From the NCBI RefSeq assembly GCF_021976095.1, contig NW_025813489.1, forward strand, positions 290,001 to 354,000: DNA of 64,000 bases, read 5' to 3'. Positions 23,981-36,030 of this stretch are shown here, one piece after another (position 1 is the first letter of the stretch; each line of letters starts with the position of its first letter). The DNA comes from Xenia sp. Carnegie-2017 (taxonomy: Eukaryota; Cnidaria; Anthozoa; Malacalcyonacea; Xeniidae). Under the pieces are notes generated by a model. The model was not told the DNA's origin, did no database searches, and was given only the letters and a program-made list of their open reading frames with translations. Both the position numbers and the translations under genes were made by a program.

Positions 23981-25347
23981 TGGGCTGAAAAAAAATCCAT
24001 GGATGGTTATTCGCCTCTTCCTCGATGACGAAAAAACGGAAACTTTTCGTAATGGCCAATGAACGGCGAGCAGATCTGGACATGAGAACGCCCGCCGTTA
24101 GCAGGCTGTTTTGCTTACCCCAAAAACCAATTTTGGTTACTCAAAAACCACAGTAACGAGTTTTACGCTAATTTTACATAGAGATTACAGACCTCTTACC
24201 TCTAAATTTCTAATAGGTATTTAGTACCTAGATATTGTTGAAAAGAAACCAAAACCAAAATTTCATTGAAACCAATTCAAAGCAAACATATTGAGCTATA
24301 AAAACATTGCTGTAGTTCAACAACGTACATTTCTACACCACTGAATTAAATATATCAATCGTATAATTCTATTGCACGTGTAAGCCACGTGTTACCACAA
24401 AATCTCTCGCAAAAAATCGCGTCAGGTTACGGCAAAAGTTCCTTTGCGGTAACGCAGCGGTAATATGGTTCTTTTTTACCACAATTCCGGAAAGCCAGGT
24501 CAGCACACCGCAGTATTTAGACAACATGACACAGGAAGAAGCATGCCATTATTAGAGATGTACGTTTGCAGAAGAAACAGCTCAATATTTTTCTTATTAT
24601 TTTAACCTAATATGTAATTGATATAATCACGTGTAGACATTCCTAAAAAGCTGGTTTGAGGACGAACTAGAATTCCAGTGCACGCAGCATGGCTTTTGAT
24701 CGCGTCAAACCGTCCACTCGCGTAAGTACAATGTAATTGCAATATTGACAAACCGTTAAATGACCTCGAACATCCAACGACAATCTACCACCGCTCAACT
24801 GCAGCTCGTAATCATTGCCACAGGCGTTTTCAGCTGAGCTTGGGATTAGTTTTACCTTACGACATTTTTCGTTATAATGCTCAACTTTTTCAAGAACCTG
24901 CCAAAAGGCAAAACTAACAGTCGTGAGACTATCACGAAACAACTCATTTCAAACAGAGAAAACAAAAAGGACAAAGAATCTGTTCTAAGCGGTGTCCCAG
25001 TATGGACGGAGTGATGTTGTGGGGAGGGAGCAATAACTTTTAAAGACTAAAATGCTTGCCTCAATTAATAGATATGAAACCTGCATAATGTACACCTTCT
25101 GTCGTTCTTAACTATGACTATTTGATAGAGTTCTGTACTATTACGGTGTTAAACCTTGACTGGTTTGCAACTTTTGTTCTGGATAGAATGTGATGGGAAA
25201 TCTCATGCTATAGGGAGAAGGCACCTCGATATTAACCCCTATATAAATTTCCCGCCAGTGGTTGTTGTCAGTAAATTTCAAATATACCTGCTCGTATCTG
25301 CGCGCATAATTCATTTCGGTCGCCCATATGTTTTCATCCAGCGTATC

Positions 25348-25446
25348 TCTTCTTTCATATGTTTTCATCCAGCGTATCTCTTCTTTCATGGACTAAAAAA
25401 ACTCCATGAAAGAAGAGATACGCTAGATGAAAAACTCCATGAAAGA
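25348..25446. repeat. direct and inverted repeat cluster
   Basis: CATCCAGCGTATCTCTTCTT occurs twice in direct orientation and then once inverted. The inverted copy runs into a partial copy of the NDC80 ELKREEESL exon (25,447-25,490). It marks another copy junction. Confidence 0.8.
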
Positions 25447-25743
25447 ATATTCTTCTTCACGCTTCAACTCTACTTCTGTTGATTTTAATCCTTACATAAT
25501 TGAGGTAACATAAAAAATGAAAATATCACGATTATTTGAAGTAAAATTCATGATGAAATCCCGTAACAGTCAAAATGAAACATGCTCATAATTACTTTCT
25601 CCTCAAAGTACCTTTCTTTGGCATCCTCGAGTTTCTTTCGTTTTCTCGACATTTCTGTTTGATTATCCAATCACAATCGATCTATCAGATTACGCTGATC
25701 TTCAATTCCGTCGGACAAAATTTTTAATTCTTCGTCGTATTGC
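25447..25743 (-). pseudogene. NDC80 loose exon copies
   Basis: Minus-strand copies of the EELKILSDGIEDQ exon (about 25597-25743) and part of the next exon. The EELKILSDG copy has a TGA in place of Arg within the RLRLDNQ segment, so it cannot be used. A further scrap of the same exon edge recurs at 25,965-26,030. Confidence 0.8.
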
Positions 25744-25784
25744 TGAGAAGAATCAATGATCAACATTCACGTAGAGATAAAGTT

Positions 25785-25966
25785 TAGACTAAATAAACTT
25801 GTCTTGTTTAAGCATCAGTAGTACTTTGCTCATGAAAAAATGAAGTTACAGTAAAAATAAAATGTCAACAATCTCTCAACATAAAGAAAGAATGATAAAA
25901 AAAGTAACTCACCCCATTTCTAAAGAACTGAAACGTATACTAGATCATAAATGCCTCAGAAATTTT
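25785..25966. repeat. fragment of the P-superfamily element's terminal repeat
   Basis: This stretch matches the inner part of the terminal repeat of the element at 33,799-36,022 (for example AAATGTCAACAATCTCTCAA and ACTGAAACGTATACTAGATC). A flank copy at 26,070-26,300 matches 33,546-33,808 and ends just inside the element's first bases. A copy of the flank plus element was therefore duplicated and mostly deleted. Confidence 0.75.
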
Positions 25967-28782
25967 TAATTCTTCGTCGTATTGCTGAGAAGAATCAATG
26001 ATCAACATTCACGTAGAGATAAAGTTTAGAAAATGTCAACAATCTCTCAATACAGCAATACTTGCAATACAGCAAGTATTTCAGGCAGACGTCAATTTGC
26101 AAAGGTAAACAGTTTGAAAATCCTGTACCGAATTGAAAATTATACGAAAAACATTTTCCGAAAGTGGATTACTTTGGAATACGCGATCAAAAAATGTAGA
26201 CAAATGGAACGCCAAAAATGTTTCAAAAACTGATCAAAGCGCCACATTCCATCGGAAGTGACGCTGCCACATTATAAACCGCGTTCGTGTGCAAGTCACT
26301 GATAAAATAAAACAGTAACAGTCAAAATGAAACATGCTCATAATTACTTTCTCCTCAAAGTAAACTTCAGTCAGTCGATATATTTTGTCAGAAGAAAATA
26401 AGTACTATACCCTACCCTTAGCGTTCGCATAATTTACAAATGGACTTATACATGGACGCTAATATAGCGGGGGAGGGGGTGAGGCAGAAGTATTGCATGG
26501 ACTATATTATACGTACGTACGTACTGAAGTGATCTATAAACATTACCCAAGTAAATGGGCTTATCTAAGGGTCAGCGTATAAGCGGTAGGGTTTTTCTGT
26601 GAAAGTGAGTTGAGTTTCACGATTGGGGTGACCTAACTGGACATACTCAGGATGGGGCTTGTACATTGGAGGGGTAGTTCACCCTACGCAAGTGTAAGAG
26701 GATGCCTCAAGACACCACACTGCACTTACTGAGATCATTCAATTCTTCTTCGTTCTGAATTTTTCTTTCCTCAAGTTTGAGACGATGCTTCTCGAGATCA
26801 GTGATGTAGGTGTGAATTTAGTCCTAGAATCGACAACATCCCAGTACATGTTTCCACAAATTAATACAACGTAGATGGTGGAAGCAAGATCACGGTAAAT
26901 CTTCTCTTACTTGTGAGCTCTAGTGTTCTCTTTTGTTCCACTAATGCTTCAAGCTTTGACTAGGTTAAGTATGAATATGTTAAGACTGTTAGTTACACAT
27001 CTATCAACTGTGAAAAGATGGAGATAAAGGGAGGTAAAAGGGGAGGGTAATTTCAAAGATAATATGAAATACAAAAGTATGTATTTATAAAAGTGGAAGC
27101 GACCCACACCCCACCCCCCCCCCACCCTACCAAAAAGGATGAATGACAAATTTCAAACACGTAGCTCACTTTAACAAGATGCACCTTTAAAGGGATGAAC
27201 GTGTATGGGAACATTTGTGGAAAATCCTTTAAATTAATTTTGGACAAATGAAGCTCCGTGCAAGAAAAATCACAGTACGAGTTTTGGCCAAATAATCTGA
27301 ATGAAAATCGGAAAACCGAGCCATTCCTAGGATCGAGCCAAATTATGTCATAAATTATGTCACAGTAATTTTTCACAGTGATGGAGCTTCACCAGTGGCC
27401 AAAGTTTTGGCTCTGAACAATTTATATGAGCGATTTTCCAAAATGTTCACACATGTACGTAAAAGTACCCAACCGTTTGCGATTATTTTGCTCACACTCA
27501 CATTTAGAAATAAGCAATTTGAAGTTCTCAAAATTTCACGACACAATATCTTTCCTACCGGTTCACTTTCAAGTCCGCCAGTTCTTCCTCCAGTAGCTTG
27601 TTTTCGTGACTCAGCTCTTCGTTTTCTGGAATATGAAAATCATAAAATTGTACATTACAAAGTGACGATGCACATAATTTTTCAACAATACACTTACCAG
27701 CAATAAGTGGAGCATTCTTGTTTCCTACATTAATAGAAACAGATACATGCATAAATCTTGTAGGTCACTACCAAAGGTTACAGGAATTGATGCAATGACA
27801 ACTTCACTCACTCAGTTCTTCATATAGTGCTTCTGTGTACTCATCCAGATTATCTAAGTCTTGACCGTAAATAAGCGCTTGTGCGCTTTCTCAAGGTAAT
27901 CAAAATACAACTGTGGTAACAAGACAAAGGTGTACATAGTGAGACATTAACAGTGGCAGAAACATCTGCTGAATACAGAGATGGATCTGGAATGATTTAG
28001 TAGTGGTTGTTTTGGTTTAGATTAGATTTTCTGAAGATACTTTGCAGGTTTTGCCCTATCATGTCAAACATTTACATTTCGCTTAATTGCTTGGTATATT
28101 AATACAATTCATTGGAAAATCAAGCATAAACATCCCATATATCTATGACTGTCACAGCCATATTAGACTAGGTACATTTGAAACACATGTTATCACATGT
28201 TATGGCATTCAGACTGCAAAGACATTTTGATAGAGATAAGAACTTACCTTGTCCTCATCATTCATGGGAAACAGACATTAAATCGATGGTGTCATTAACA
28301 TTTTGAGCCAACTGAAAAAAAAAGAAGGAAAGGAAATCACGCTTTAAAATGTTTGGGCAAACTCATCAATCTTCAATTTCAATTTGTACAAAATTCAACC
28401 TTGACAAGTTCCATAAGCCAGTGAAGTGCACCAAGGAGCACTGGCCATGTGTGAGGTGAGCCAACATTGGATAATGATGTTTTATGAATGGTGAAGGGGT
28501 AAGCAAGACTCTTGAAGATTTTCGGTACTTCCTCTTCTGGTTTTTCTTTTAGTTTTTTATTTGTGTCCGTTGGACTGATATGGCTATAAAGGAACTGTAA
28601 AATACAACTGCAAAGTAAATTGCAAAGTTCATAGAGATTTCAGGCTCGGTAGGTCACAAACATTGTGTGAATTATGTTATACATTGATTACTAGAATGCA
28701 TATTGGAATATTTGTCATATGATAGCAATATGATGTTTTATATCAATGCTGCATCATATTAATGCTGTATTTGTTTCGATTG

Positions 28783-29135
28783 TTGGTCTGGGTTATGGCA
28801 GATAATTCACTGCGTGCAGAATTTATAGCAGAGTAAGATAGCCCTGAATGAAAAAGGTTAGTTAAAAATTGAATGATTGTGGTAATAGAGGGATTAAAAA
28901 ATTCACATTTTGTAGCAACACAAAATTGACTCCATTTAGTTATATAAGTTTTGTATTGGGTTTTTGTTCCCTTTCTCCAAGAGGCCATGATTATCTCTGC
29001 TGAACTTGGAGAGACACCTATTGATGTAAGTTGTTGCCTGACACAAGACATATTTTCAACTCTAGCTTTTTTACTAGTGGATGCACTTCTGTTGGTGCAG
29101 CTGGTAGTTTGAGCAGGTTTTGCGACGGTGGACAA
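28783..29135 (-). pseudogene. tyrosine recombinase part of the DIRS-like element
   Basis: The segment has a basic start followed by ASWRKGTKTQYKTYITKWSQ and a helical stretch with LTNLFHSGLSYSAINSARS. This matches the N-terminal core-binding (SAM-like) domain of the DIRS/Ngaro recombinases that replace a DDE integrase in this family. It is a fossil part and is not intact. Confidence 0.7.
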
Positions 29136-29282
29136 ACATGAGGAGGTTGTAAAAGTATTGGTTGATTAGGGATACCAAGGTTGTGTTGGCCAATTTGGTA
29201 TTACCAAAATGCCAGTGGCTTTTCCTGTAGAATTTTTGAACAGTTTGTAAGATGCAGCTGAAAGGAGGGAAACAATAAAAGT

Positions 29283-29648
29283 TTAAGTTTTTCCACGGGA
29301 TGGAGAAGCATCAATATATGTTGCCTCAGGGTCTGGTCGATAAGAGCAGTATTGATTAAACTGTTTGTTTAGTCGTGAAGCGAATAAGTCAATTTCAGGC
29401 TGGAAATTAAACTTGCTCATGGCAATCTTGATACAAACGGGATTTAACCTCCATTCACCTTCACGGTACAATTTTCTTGACTCTTTATCCGCAATTACAT
29501 TTTTTGACCCTGGTAAATGTGCGGCAGATATTTTGATTTTGTGTATTATGCAAAATTCCCAGATTTCTAATGCTGTAGTATTTAACATGACACTATGACT
29601 AGTGCCCATATTGTTTATGACAAACACTGCAGTACTATTGTCTACCAT
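29283..29648 (-). pseudogene. RNase H part of the DIRS-like element
   Basis: VDNSTAVFVINNMG, ALEIWEFC and ISAAHLPGSKNVIADKESR match the RNase H domain of DIRS elements, where a DNSTAV motif and an AHxPGxxNxxAD motif are conserved. Confidence 0.8.
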
Positions 29649-29938
29649 CTGGTATAGATAGAATGTATTTAAAAGAGTCCTTTAAATTTTTTAGCCACCA
29701 TTTCAACTCTGCTTTGGATTCATCGGAAATAATCACAAACGATTCAAAATTGCCTTTGTTTTGTGATAATGCTAAAGTTTTATCTTTCTCAAGCTTGATA
29801 GTAAAGCGGTCCAAATTCCACTGCTGGAAGGCTTGATACTATATGGCCAATTACCTGAGCCACCTTTCTAATCGAACTTTAGCGAGCTAGAATTGCTTTA
29901 ATAAGGGAGAGCAATTTTTCTTTTTTACTATTGGTAAG

Positions 29939-30371
29939 TTAAATTGTCATGGTTCGTGAATTTATTAAAAAACCAAGAAAAGTTATTTCTTGTACTGGAA
30001 TAAATGCAGATTTCAATGGGTGAATGACAAAACCGAGCTTCTCTAATAAAATTAAGGTTTGTATAATTGTGTCAAGGCACTTTTCATAGGAACAGCCTAC
30101 CAGGAGTAAATCATCGATGTATATAATGACAATGTGACCTATTACGTAATGTGGCCAGAACTGGTTTAAGTAGCTTAGTAAATTTCCTCGGGCAAGAGGA
30201 GAGGCCATTAGGAAATGCTGTATATTGGTAAAATTTTCCTTTGTAAAGGAATTTTAAGAACTTTTGAGATTCTGGATGGACAGGTACGCTATAGTAGGCA
30301 TCCTTTAAATCTAAAGAGGCCATCCAGCAATCTTTTGTGATAAGTTTAAGTACAGTGTGGATATTTTCCAT
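29939..30371 (-). pseudogene. reverse transcriptase part of the DIRS-like element
   Basis: Motifs in order are ASLDLKDAYYSVPVHPESQK (catalytic Asp region), FPNGLSSCPRKFTKLLKPVL and IIYIDDLLL (the YxDD box). An aliphatic FLGFLINS segment follows, as in DIRS reverse transcriptases. Fossil part. Confidence 0.85.
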
Positions 30372-30786
30372 CTTAAAATGAAAGTTTTCGACCGATTCAT
30401 TTAGTTTCTTTAAATTTAAAATCAGTAGGACACCACCATCCTTTTAGGAGTGGTAAAGATAGGTGATACAAATTCAGTAGAATCAAATTTACTAGGAACA
30501 ATTACTCCTTTATCTCTCAATGCCTGAATAGCTTCATCGATTTAGCTTCTTCCTTGTTTAGGAAGAGAGTGAGGAGGAGACTGGTGCTGAACTGGTTTAA
30601 AACCTTTAAAGAAATTTTTGCCCTGAAACCATCTCAAGAATATCGGGTCTGTAGTAAGCTTTGCCCATTCATTGTGGCATAGTTTAATTGGACCAGCCTG
30701 AAATGAATTAACTTTTCTGGTCAAATAAGGTTTAAGTACATGCTCAACAAATTCTGAAAATTGTGTTACCTGATTTTTTAATAACT

Positions 30787-31907
30787 CTAGTTCTTTGTGA
30801 ATGTTTGGGGTTTTCTGGGAGGGAACTGTGCCCTCCCTTGTTGGTATAAAAAAGGCTTGCGTGCCTGTGATTGGGTTGAAAACCGTTTTGTAAAATAGTT
30901 TGTGCCCGTTGGCCTGGATTGGGTATAAGATTCATTACTCTCATTCCCAAACAAAGAGGGCCCACTGCGAGTCCTTGCACAGAAGCGGTTTAAAATCAGG
31001 ATGAAGTATGGGCGAATTGCCTCTTTGCGCTTGTATGAAAGTTCTTTGCATACATGGCCAAATAAAGCAGTTACATCAAGCAGTGTTGGTATAAGAGCTC
31101 TATAATTTGGAATTGTCTTATTTTCCCTGCATTGTAAAAGGTTGTCAATGCTACAAGCAAGCCCTGATAAACCTTTGATGGTGGAATCTTGTAGATTCGC
31201 CATTTTGATATCCCCTTTTTTAGTAAATGGCTTCATTTTTTGCCATATTTCTTGATTTATTCTCGGCACATACATTTGCTCGCAATTTTTTGGTCGAGGG
31301 TACTTAAAATTTCTTTTAATTTGGTAACGTCAAAATTTTCGCTAAGCTTGGCGTTTATGATTTTGCCAATTTTTCTGAAATGGGGGCCCGGTTGCTCCTT
31401 AGAAGATAGTGTTTGAGCAATTTCAGAAATAAGATCATCGTTATCGACCGTGTTTTCAATTTCTGAATCAATTTCTGGTCCTCCGAATAAACTCAAAGTA
31501 TCGTCTGATTCATGCACAATCTCAGAGTTTCCCTCAGTACTTTCAGACTCAGGACTTTGCTGGTCAAATGAGCGGTCATTGCCGTCAGAATTGTGCCCAG
31601 ACTTTGTGGCAATTTTTGCCCTCTTTGGGGCCGAGTGCTCATGCTGTTCGCCTTGTTCGGCTTCGTCTATTATCAATAATTCATTGTTTTCAATAGACGC
31701 ACGTGGTCGCTTTTTGGCGGCATTATGCTCGTCAAATATACCTTTCAGATATTTATTCGTTTCTGACATGTTAGCCTCCATAGCCGAAAGCAATGAGTAT
31801 AAACGTGAGTCACCGCTAGTGGGAGCACTATCAGGCCGTTGCGGCGCGCTGATTTCATAAAATTCAGACACGGCGTGCTCGTCATCGGTTAATGATTCGG
31901 ATGACAT
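30787..31907 (-). pseudogene. gag-like region of the DIRS-like element
   Basis: Two overlapping open stretches (31257-31907 and 30787-31275) encode an acidic, low-complexity N-terminal half (ESESTEGNSEIVHESDD) and a helical second half (GLSGLACSIDNLLQCRENKT, CKELSYKRKEAIRPYF). This layout, upstream of the reverse transcriptase, is typical of the first protein of DIRS elements. No zinc knuckle was seen. Confidence 0.6.
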
Positions 31908-32216
31908 ACTTTAATTGTTTCTATATAAATGGGGCAAAAGTTATGAACAATAACGTAAGGAAAACGATAAACTTATCTGTAATTAGCGATTGTATCCTTT
32001 TAGAAGATCCTGTGAAATTGTATTATGGATGGGAAGGATTATAATGAATAAATATCCTTCCTAAATTTTTCCGTAGCTTCGCTTGCGACAAGACGTACAC
32101 AACTGGCTAACTTGCGCATGCGTATGTTCTCTCTCGTACAACTCTGACACGACCATAGCTGATGACGTAGTAGAATCATTACAACACAACAAAAATACAA
32201 CGCATGCGTCGATTGG

Positions 32217-32790
32217 TTTAGTACGAATTACGTCATTTTGGCGCGAAAACATTGTGACATCAACAACTCGTAGCCGTCATCAATCTGAGTACGATATCTA
32301 TGATGTCTTTTAAAGAAACTAAAGTAGGTATATTTATTTATTGTGCAAGAACTTAGTTTACAATACTTTTTTTGACCTTCCAAGCTTTATTTCAGTATCT
32401 TTTTATGAACGCAGGTTTACAATAAAAACGAAAATACGACCTGCAAAACTTCCATGTATCTGGGACGCAAAGTGAATTATAAAAAGACAATAAAGTAATG
32501 CAAATATACAATCTATAAAAGGTAGAATAATGAAGATTTTTCTCTCTAAACAGTCCTATACCCACGCTAAATCAGTATTACGAATTCATCGATATTATTA
32601 TTAACAAATAGAGCCGTAGCTGCTTCTCAAAATGCTTTTTTTTTCACAGGAAAAAGCTCGTTCTGTTGTTTACTGCTAAAACAACCATTTGACGACGCGA
32701 CAACGACCACGAACTTCCTCGTGCCATTCCCTTACACGGTCAAACTTCGTACACGTAGTCGTACTCTTGCTAAAGCTCGCTATTAAGTTG
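32217..32790. mobile_element. MITE copy, 5'-shortened (TAGGGAGC family)
   Basis: Nearly identical to the interior and right end of the element at 22,627-23,212 (TAGTACGAATTACGTCATTT at the left, CTTGCTAAAGCTCGCTATTA at the right). Its left end is missing next to the DIRS-like element. Confidence 0.7.
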
Positions 32791-33107
32791 AATATTTTAA
32801 GTTTCAGTTGAGCAGATTAAGTTTTCATTAGTCTGTGCAAACCAATCTGTGATCAATCAATTAAATCAATTAAAGAGAATGTTGCAAATCGATCATGAAT
32901 ACATTAATGAGGGGAGGGGGGGGTGTGGGGTTAAGACATTTCCTTGAAATTTTTTCTTTGGCATTATTGTTATTTTATAAAAGAAAAGAATTTTTCCGTG
33001 TTTACACAGGTTTATGCAAACCACAGAGACGTTTGTAAAAACTCTCGAGCAGGCTCAAACACGGCAAATATCTTTTATGATAAATAGAGGTGAAAAAAAA
33101 ACATTAC

Positions 33108-33463
33108 CTCTATTATAGTCTTGTGTTTCAGAACACGCTCACACCCATTACGTAAAAATGATTTTAAAGATTCTTCTTCACGCTTCAACTCTACCTCTGT
33201 TGATTTTAATCTTTACATAATTGAGGTAACATAAAAAATGAAAATATCACGATTATTTGAAGTAAAATTCATGATGAAATCCCGTAACAGTCAAAATGAA
33301 ACATGCTCATAATTACTTTCTCCTCAAAGTACCTTTCTTTGGCATCCTCGAGTTTCTTTCGTTTTCCCGACATTTCTGTTTGATTATCCAATCTCAATCG
33401 ATCTATCAGATTACGCTGATCTTCAATTCCGTCGGACAAAATTTTTAATTCTTCGTCGTATTG
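33108..33463 (-). pseudogene. NDC80 third-locus exons
   Basis: Minus-strand exons 33317-33463 (49 codons, QYDEELKILSDGIEDQRNLI then DRLRLDNQTEMSGKRKKL) and 33108-33210 (ELKREEESLKSFLRNGCERV) both have clean splice signals and open frames. They match the NDC80 coiled coil downstream of the loop. They belong to a duplicated block (32,170-33,500) that matches 22,575-23,880. In this block they are probably the undamaged source of the 23.5-23.9 kb and 25.5-25.7 kb copies, but no upstream exons are joined to them. Confidence 0.8.
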
Positions 33464-33798
33464 CTGAGAAGAATCAATGATCAACATTCACGTAGAGATA
33501 AAGTTTAGAAAGTTTCGATGCACGATAAACGAGAAGTAGCCAGATTTTGCAATAGAGCAAGTATTTCAGGCAGACGTTAATTTGTAAAGGTAAACAGTTT
33601 GAAAATCCTGTACCGAATTGAAAATTATACGAAAAAAATTTTCCGAAAGTGGATTACTTTGGAATACGCGATCAAAAAATGTAGACAAATGGAACGCCAA
33701 AAATGTTTCAAAAACTGATCAAAGCGCCACATTCCATCGGAAGTGACGCTGCCCCACATAATAATTAACATCATTATAAACCGCGTTCGTGTGCAAGT

Positions 33799-36022
33799 CA
33801 CTGATCTGATAATAGACTGGATATAGCTTCTACAGGTATCAAAAGTGAAGCCTAATTATATATGCAAAATTCACTTCCGGGTACCACGGCGAGATACACA
33901 TTACTTTAAAAATTTATGGCGGATAACGTTTACAAACATGGATTTTCGAATATTTAAGACCTTTCGCGACTCCTTACTAACCTCAAGTATTAGTCATGGA
34001 TATAAAAGGTTATGCGAATCGATTTGACATCAAAATGATTCCTATAGCTGTAGAATATCGACGTTAGTGTTGATTTAAAAGTTGTACATGCGAGAATGTA
34101 TTTTGTCCCATCGTTGCCAATGCAAGATAGTTCACTGCTCGCTTTCCAATTTCTGAGGCATTTATGATCTAGTATACGTTTCAGTTCTTTAGAAATGAGG
34201 TGAGTTACTTTTTTTATCATTCTTTCTTTATGTTGAGAGATTGTTGACATTTTATTTTTACTGTAACTTCATTTTTCATGAGCAAAGTACTACTGATGCT
34301 TAAACAAGACAAGTTTATTTAGTTTCTTTCACTTTATCTTTAGTTTCCATTTCTGTAGTTGTTTTTCTCAAATGGTAAACTCGCAATTTGCTCTTAATTA
34401 TTTAAAAAGTATGATTTTCATCGACATTAAAATCCCACAAATGCGTTCTACACACATTAGGACACTTTAGTAAACTGCTTTTGAAACATCAAGGTAATTT
34501 AGCCAGCCAGGTATGAATTTGGAGGCCCTTTAAGAGTGCAAAAGCTGGGTGCATTGTTTAATCTTTATAATCATCTTGGTTTTGGTTTGTCTCTTAAGCA
34601 GATTTAAATTATTAACAGCAACATAAGACTGTGTCCACAGTTTATAATTATAAGTGTATCCAATTGTATCCAGTATATCAGTTTCACATTGTCTTCTGCT
34701 AATTCCTTTACAGCCATGAATACTGCTTCTCAGCAATAGTTTATTGTCTACAGCTGTAAATTGTTCAACTTATCGATTATTAAAGTCACACTTTACAAGT
34801 GGAATAAAGCTCTTGTCTTTCTTATTACTACAAGACTCAAGACTGATGATCAAACTATTGCTGAAAAGGATTCTAATGTCAACTGCAATTCATATTTATA
34901 CCATCTCTAACTACATTCATATCTTAAGAATAATTTTAATCTTTTTGGAAAAATATTTAAGGCATTAATATTACATTCATACGAACTATGATCTTCTGGA
35001 ATTTGCTTAGCACTTAGAAGAGGAAAATGAAATTTACTGAATGTAAAAAGGCAGTAATATCGTACATGGCTGGCTATATTGCCCAGATGGTGCCAAAGAA
35101 AATAAACTGTCAGTTTGTCATGAAGCAGTCGGTTAAGAAACCATAAAATGAGTCTGCTTTCTTGACTTTAAAAGACAGGGTAATTTGTTTAAGCCAACAG
35201 CAAGTGTTATAGTAATATGCAATGAAACAGAGAGATGCTTTCAGAGAATGTTGGCAGCTACAAACGGAAATTTACTGCAAGGGAAAGGAATTCCTGATGG
35301 TATTGCTGTGTCCGTATTAAATGGTATAGACTTGAGGACCACATTCAAGGATCTCGACGCAGACATGTTGAATACTACTGTTCATGAAAATCATATTTAC
35401 TCATTAAGACCATATATAAATGTTACAGCAAGGTGCGAGTATATCATTTGAGAAAAACAACTACAGAAATGGAAACTAAAGATAAAGTGCGAAAGAAACT
35501 AAATAAACTTGTCTTGTTTAAGCGTAAGTAGTACTTTTGCTGAAAAAATGAAGTTACAGCAAAAATAAAATGTCAACAATCTCTCAACATAAAGAAAGAA
35601 TGATAAAAAAAAGTAACTCACCTCATTTCTAAAGAACTGAAACGTATACTAGATCATAAATGCCTCAGAAATTGGAAAGCGAGCAGTGAACTATCTTGCA
35701 TTGGCAATGATGGGACAAAATACATTCTCGCATGTACAACTTTTAAATCAACACTAACGTCGATATTCTACAGCTATAGGAATCATTTTGATGTCAAATC
35801 GATTCGCATAACCTTTTATATCCATGACTAATACTTGAGGTTAGTAAGGAGTCGCGAAAAGTCTTAAATATTCGAAAATCCATGTTTGTAAACGTTATCC
35901 GCCATAAATTTTTAAAGTAATGTGTATCTCGCCGTGGTACCCGGAAGTGAATTTTGCATATATAATTAGGCTTCACTTTTGATACCTGCAGAACCTATAT
36001 CCAGTCTATTATCAGATCAGTT
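33799..36022 (+). mobile_element. P-superfamily DNA transposon with about 570-bp ends
   Basis: Inverted ends of roughly 570 bp (33,799-34,375 against 35,446-36,022) begin CACTGATCTGATAATAGACT, with CA at the tip as in P elements. They are flanked by the 8-bp target duplication GTGCAAGT at 33,791-33,798 and 36,023-36,030, the size expected for this superfamily. The interior has plus-strand transposase pieces: AVISYMAGYIAQMVPKKINC (about 35,036-35,146) and LFKPTASVIVIC...ERCF (35,170-35,451). These match the C-terminal YxxGYxxxK and GGL-x-PS segments of THAP9/P transposases. The N-terminal DNA-binding domain and catalytic part are missing, so it is non-autonomous now. The arms are about 95% alike, which suggests fairly recent activity. 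Confidence 0.85.
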
Positions 36023-36030
36023 GTGCAAGT

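Larger units (their letters stand above)
23536..28600 (-). pseudogene. NDC80: NDC80 copy 2, more complete but damaged
   Basis: Minus-strand exons follow the copy 1 order from the calponin-homology exon near 28,400-28,600 (EEEVPKIFKSLAYPF, GSPHTWP) to the coiled coil. Present are the 27.5-27.6 kb exon (ELSHENKLLEEELADL), the canonical 24754-24897 exon (VLEKVEHYNEKCRKVKLIPS), the ITEETFRYDADTLKL exon (near 23.96-24.03 kb), the about 23750-23880 exon (EELKILSDGIEDQRNLIDRL) and 23536-23638 (ELKREEESLKSFLRNGCERV). Compared with copy 1 it has several one- or two-base indels (near 27,580, 26,820, 27,875 and 28,280), so its frame is broken in at least four exons. It retains the proper acceptor and LYFDYLEKAH start of the 27.9 kb exon that copy 1 lost. 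A DIRS-like element cuts it off at 28,782. Confidence 0.8.
28783..32165 (-). mobile_element. DIRS-like (tyrosine-recombinase) retroelement, fossil
   Basis: All parts lie on the minus strand, in order from high to low coordinates: gag-like region, reverse transcriptase, RNase H and tyrosine recombinase. The left boundary is sharp, because copy 1 of the surrounding NDC80 sequence continues uninterrupted at the equivalent of 28,782. On the right, similarity to the 22.6 kb repeat resumes near 32,170. The element is broken, with roughly half a dozen breaks. It inserted in NDC80 copy 2 after the NDC80 duplication, which makes it younger than that event. Confidence 0.8.

Noticed and set aside
28743-28782. 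Extension of the recombinase frame to the left
   Set aside because: This stretch is shared with NDC80 copy 1 intron sequence, so it is flank and not part of the element.
33845-34027. Identical 60-residue frames at 33,845-34,027 (+) and 35,794-35,976 (-)
   Set aside because: They are the two inverted ends of the P-superfamily transposon and are not genes.
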